DNA of 16,519 bases from CAZZCS01 sp964652645 (GTDB lineage: Bacteria > Cloacimonadota > Cloacimonadia > Cloacimonadales > Cloacimonadaceae), in contig CAZZCS010000052.1 of the NCBI GenBank assembly GCA_964652645.1, positions 1 through 16,519 on the forward strand, read 5' to 3'. How positions within the stretch are numbered: position 1 is the first letter of the stretch; every line of letters begins with the position of its first letter. The notes under the pieces were generated by a model, which made no database searches, had not been told where the DNA came from, and worked only from the letters and a program-made list of their open reading frames with translations. The position numbers were made by a program, and so were the translations under genes. Of the stretch, positions 13,649 through 16,519 are shown piece by piece.

Positions 13649-16174
13649 ATGAGTGTCAATCAAAGGCTGATCATTCTATTTATTGCCATTGTAGTGGCAT
13701 TTGCAGGATTCTTCTATCTCTTTGTGCAGATCCGCCAGAGAGAAGCCAGTGTTTACCACGATCTGGATTATTCTCAGCGTCGGGCAACCATCGAGGCAGT
13801 TTTTGATATCAAGCGCAGCGCTCAAATCAAGCTCGTATCGGACTATAGCGAGTGGGACGAGATGTATTTCTATGCCTTTACGCACAGTCGGGATTGGGCT
13901 CAGACAAATCTTTCCACACTGATCCCCACTTTTGGCTACTCGTTGGTCCAAGTTTACGATCGGTCTCGCAACCTGATCTATTCCGCTACTAATAACGAAG
14001 CTCTGAGAGCAGATGCCTTTCAGTTTGAAAGTGCTATCCTGGATAGTGTTTATAACAAAAGAGAGAGCTTCTTTGGCGTAAAGAGTAAGAACCTGATCCT
14101 GGCCACCGCCGCAGCCACCATTCACCGCAGTGATGATACTCTCCGGGTTCGAGAGCCGGCGGGCTACCTGTTTGTTTCTCACACTTGGGATAACAGGTAT
14201 CTGAACGATCTGGCAAAATCCCTCAATTACCAGCTCAAGATCACATCTGTCGAGCCGACGGAAGAAGACGTCAGCTCCAGCCAGTTCAACATCAAAATCC
14301 TCCGTCCGATCCTCGATTGGCAGGGCAGACCTCTATCCTGGCTGATCTTCTATTCAAAAAATCCCCAGCTAAACCAGCTGCGCCTATTGGGAAAACAGAT
14401 TCTCTTTGGGACAGCGGGTTTCCTTCTCATCTTTTTAGTGATGCAGTATGCCCTGCTGCAGTACTGGATTACCCACCCCCTCAAGCTTATCTCCCAGAGT
14501 CTGAATGAAAACAACCCTTCCAAGATCAGTTCTCTCGAAAAGTATAAGAACGAATTCTCTGATGTAGCGCTTCTGATCGAGAAATTCTTTGCCCAAAAGG
14601 AGGACTTGTTATCCGAGATCAGCGAGCGATCGCTCACGGAGTCCCGTCTTCGGGAGATTGAGGAGCAGACTCGCAAGATATTTATCACCTCACCCGAGGC
14701 GATTATAGTAACGGATCTAAAGGGGAATATCATCACGGTCAATGATGAGACCTACAGTCTGTTTGATGTCCAGGATCAAATCCTGAATGCAGATTCAAAA
14801 ACGAATATCTTCAGCTTTGTCTGGCCCGAATCTTCCGCCAAGATGAAGCAAATCACAGATCAGCTAAGCCACATGTCCCTGATCAAGGGTGAAGAGCTGG
14901 ATCTGGTAACTCAAAAAGGCAAAAAATTCCCGTCCCTGATCAGTGCTTCTGTGGTCTATGATTCAAAGCGAGAACCAAACCGGCTGATCTTTATCTCCAG
15001 GGATCTTTCGGAGCCCAAGGCCTTGGAGATGAAGCTTCGTCAGGCCCAAAAAATGGAATCCATTGGTACTCTGGCAGGAGGGATTGCCCACGATTTCAAT
15101 AATATCATCACCATCATTTCTGGATACATTGCCCTTTCAATCGGGAAGATAGAGGCACACTCAAAAGCTCAAAAAGACATGGATGAAGCACTCAAAGCCT
15201 GTATGCGGGCCAAAAAACTGGTGAGCAAGATTCTTACTTTCAGCCGCATGAGCGAAAAACGGATCAGGCCCATCCAGATTTCCTCGGTAATAGAAGATTC
15301 ACTGCCCATGCTGAGAGCCTCAATTCCCTCCAGCATAGAAATCAAATCCGACATATCAAGTGACGCATTTACAAACGCAGACCCCACCGAAATACAACAA
15401 ATCCTCATGAATCTCAGCTCCAATTCTTATCATGCCATGCGCAATAATGGGGGTACCCTCAGCATTGTCCTCCGTGAGATCCACGGCTTCGAACTGATCG
15501 GTATCCATCAGGAAGTACAGCTCTCGGACGACTATATCCATCTCTGTTTAAAAGATACAGGCAGTGGAATCCCCCAGGAACTGCTGGAGAGAGTCTTCGA
15601 TCCATATTTCAGTACCAAGCCGGCTGGTGAGGGTAGTGGCCTGGGACTATCCATAGTTCACGGGATCATAAGCAGTTACAATGGCTTTATCACAGTCCAG
15701 AGCAAGGCCACCGAGGGCACGACGATGAATATTTACCTGCCAGTGGTCGAGCCTGGTGAAGAGCTGGAAGAACAGACGGCAACGATTGAGTATGACTTTA
15801 TCCCTGCCTCGATCCTCTTTGTGGATGATGAAGAGACGCTGGCCGAGTTGTTTGGAGAAGCACTCAGAGAAGCTGGCTATGAAGTGGATACTTATAGTGA
15901 CAGCCATTCTGCTCTGGTAAGCTTTAGCAACGACCCCACGAAGTATGATCTGATAATCGCTGATGTCACGATGCCCCGAATGGACGGCCTCAAGCTCGCG
16001 TCCCTGATTCGCGCCCAGCGGCAGTTGCCCATAATCCTTTATACTGGTTTCAGCGATGGTAGAGTTCACTCCGAAGCAGCCAGGATTGGGGTCTGCCAGA
16101 TTCTGAATAAACCTCTACTCCCGGACGACCTGATCAAGATAGTGAAACAGGTCATAGCAGAAGCCAAAGTATAG
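13649..16174 (+). CDS. Hybrid sensor histidine kinase (CHASE4-PAS-HisKA-HATPase-REC)
   Basis: The 841-residue membrane kinase begins with a helix (7-27), then an extracytoplasmic CHASE4-like sensor (about 40-235, with DYSEWDEMYFYA at 65-76). A second helix (about 251-271), a HAMP-like linker and a PAS domain (about 345-460) follow. The HisKA helix has GIAHDFNN (His481). The HATPase domain has all boxes: NLSSNS, DTGSGIP, FDPYFSTK and GEGSGLGLS. A C-terminal receiver has Asp726/Asp727 and phosphoacceptor Asp772 (ADVTMP). It is a complete kinase, unlike the truncated sensor upstream. It lies 27 bases after the secretin gene, probably in the same transcript. The start has no clear Shine-Dalgarno, and an in-frame stop immediately precedes it, so ATG 13649 is the earliest possible start. 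Confidence 0.93.
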   Translation: MSVNQRLIILFIAIVVAFAGFFYLFVQIRQREASVYHDLDYSQRRATIEAVFDIKRSAQIKLVSDYSEWDEMYFYAFTHSRDWAQTNLSTLIPTFGYSLVQVYDRSRNLIYSATNNEALRADAFQFESAILDSVYNKRESFFGVKSKNLILATAAATIHRSDDTLRVREPAGYLFVSHTWDNRYLNDLAKSLNYQLKITSVEPTEEDVSSSQFNIKILRPILDWQGRPLSWLIFYSKNPQLNQLRLLGKQILFGTAGFLLIFLVMQYALLQYWITHPLKLISQSLNENNPSKISSLEKYKNEFSDVALLIEKFFAQKEDLLSEISERSLTESRLREIEEQTRKIFITSPEAIIVTDLKGNIITVNDETYSLFDVQDQILNADSKTNIFSFVWPESSAKMKQITDQLSHMSLIKGEELDLVTQKGKKFPSLISASVVYDSKREPNRLIFISRDLSEPKALEMKLRQAQKMESIGTLAGGIAHDFNNIITIISGYIALSIGKIEAHSKAQKDMDEALKACMRAKKLVSKILTFSRMSEKRIRPIQISSVIEDSLPMLRASIPSSIEIKSDISSDAFTNADPTEIQQILMNLSSNSYHAMRNNGGTLSIVLREIHGFELIGIHQEVQLSDDYIHLCLKDTGSGIPQELLERVFDPYFSTKPAGEGSGLGLSIVHGIISSYNGFITVQSKATEGTTMNIYLPVVEPGEELEEQTATIEYDFIPASILFVDDEETLAELFGEALREAGYEVDTYSDSHSALVSFSNDPTKYDLIIADVTMPRMDGLKLASLIRAQRQLPIILYTGFSDGRVHSEAARIGVCQILNKPLLPDDLIKIVKQVIAEAKV

Positions 16175-16177
16175 AGC

Positions 16178-16519
16178 CTAATCTCCCAGATTGATTCCAG
16201 TGCCTCGCGCTGCTTTGATCAGATCCGAATTTACATCGATGAGGTTGTACTCTTTGATGGCATCAGTAATTGGGACAGAGATTATGTCCGGATGCCGGTA
16301 GGCTACCATATGCCCCCACTTCTTTTCTTTGGCAAGCTCAAAAGCTTTTACTCCGAACTGCGTGGCTAGTACTCTGTCAAAGGCGTTTGGTCTGCCTCCC
16401 CGTTGCAAATGCCCGAGGATAGTCTCGCGGATTTCTACTGTGCAGCCAGCTTCTTTCAGTTCATGAGACAAGCGCAGTCCTGCTCCTCCCAGCTTGATCT
16501 TCATCGCCCCTGGTACATC
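16178..16519 (-). CDS. pfkA: 6-phosphofructokinase, C-terminal part (runs off the window)
   Basis: Only the last 113 codons are present; the frame stays open through the window end (DVPGAMKIKLGG at the edge), so the Met at 16504 is internal. ETILGHLQRGGRPNAFDRVL is the signature of phosphofructokinase near the fructose-6-phosphate site, and ARGTGINLGD forms the C-terminus. The enzyme phosphorylates fructose-6-phosphate in glycolysis. The VAYRHPDIISVPI segment recalls the group III (ATP or PPi) PFK clade, but the phosphoryl-donor residues lie outside the window, so the donor cannot be decided. The gene converges on the hybrid kinase gene, with three bases between the stop codons and no visible terminator hairpin. 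Confidence 0.92.
   Translation of the reverse strand, partial: DVPGAMKIKLGGAGLRLSHELKEAGCTVEIRETILGHLQRGGRPNAFDRVLATQFGVKAFELAKEKKWGHMVAYRHPDIISVPITDAIKEYNLIDVNSDLIKAARGTGINLGD

Noticed and set aside
16178..16504. Complete small minus-strand protein of 108 residues starting at 16504
   Set aside because: The frame is open to the window edge and the sequence is the C-terminal part of phosphofructokinase, so the Met is internal.

Overview
The window is dominated by one long plus-strand locus for a type IV pilus (T4P) or closely related type IV filament machine. The lipoprotein-free secretin (N0 plus secretin domain, with a signal peptide) implies a Gram-negative, two-membrane bacterium. Base composition is near half G+C. 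The leaderless MG-TQQ-type pilin, the fused assembly proteins and the intergenic repeats make me suspect a member of the FCB superphylum (for example Cloacimonadota), but that is an impression from memory and not proven by the sequence.

Layout. Positions 1-483 carry no gene. They hold two identical 31-bp hairpin repeats, an 8-bp tandem repeat, two short palindromes and a textbook sigma-54 promoter (TGGCAC-N5-TTGC, 390-404). The promoter reads into a small abundant-type pilin (484-945), which is closed by a strong intrinsic terminator (978-1008). From 1112 to 16174 a nearly gapless gene series follows: PilC/GspF platform protein, PilB/GspE extension ATPase, a possible 29-codon micro-ORF, two small pilin-like proteins, a pilin-like protein with a C-terminal LamG domain (candidate tip adhesin), a six-helix membrane sensor with a histidine-kinase H-box but no ATPase domain, a receiver-cNMP-like protein with no DNA-binding domain, a PilT-like ATPase with an altered Asp box, a PilM-PilN fusion with a Pro/Ala linker and a helical C-terminal extension, a PilO-PilP-like fusion, a short secretin, and a complete CHASE4-PAS-HisKA-HATPase-REC hybrid kinase. 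The 3' end of a 6-phosphofructokinase gene converges from the minus strand, with only three bases between the two stop codons.

How it fits together. PilB and PilT supply extension and possible retraction power to the PilC platform. PilM/N and PilO/P form the inner-membrane alignment complex reaching to the secretin. The main pilin and the three minor pilin-like proteins would form the fibre and its tip. All four fibre-type proteins lack a conventional prepilin leader, and no prepilin peptidase gene lies in the window. Three signalling proteins lie within or at the end of the operon. One has a phosphoacceptor helix but no kinase domain, one is a receiver without a DNA-binding output, and one is a full hybrid kinase. 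This suggests a local phosphorelay controlling pilus activity post-translationally. The sigma-54 activator that the pilin promoter would need is not encoded here.
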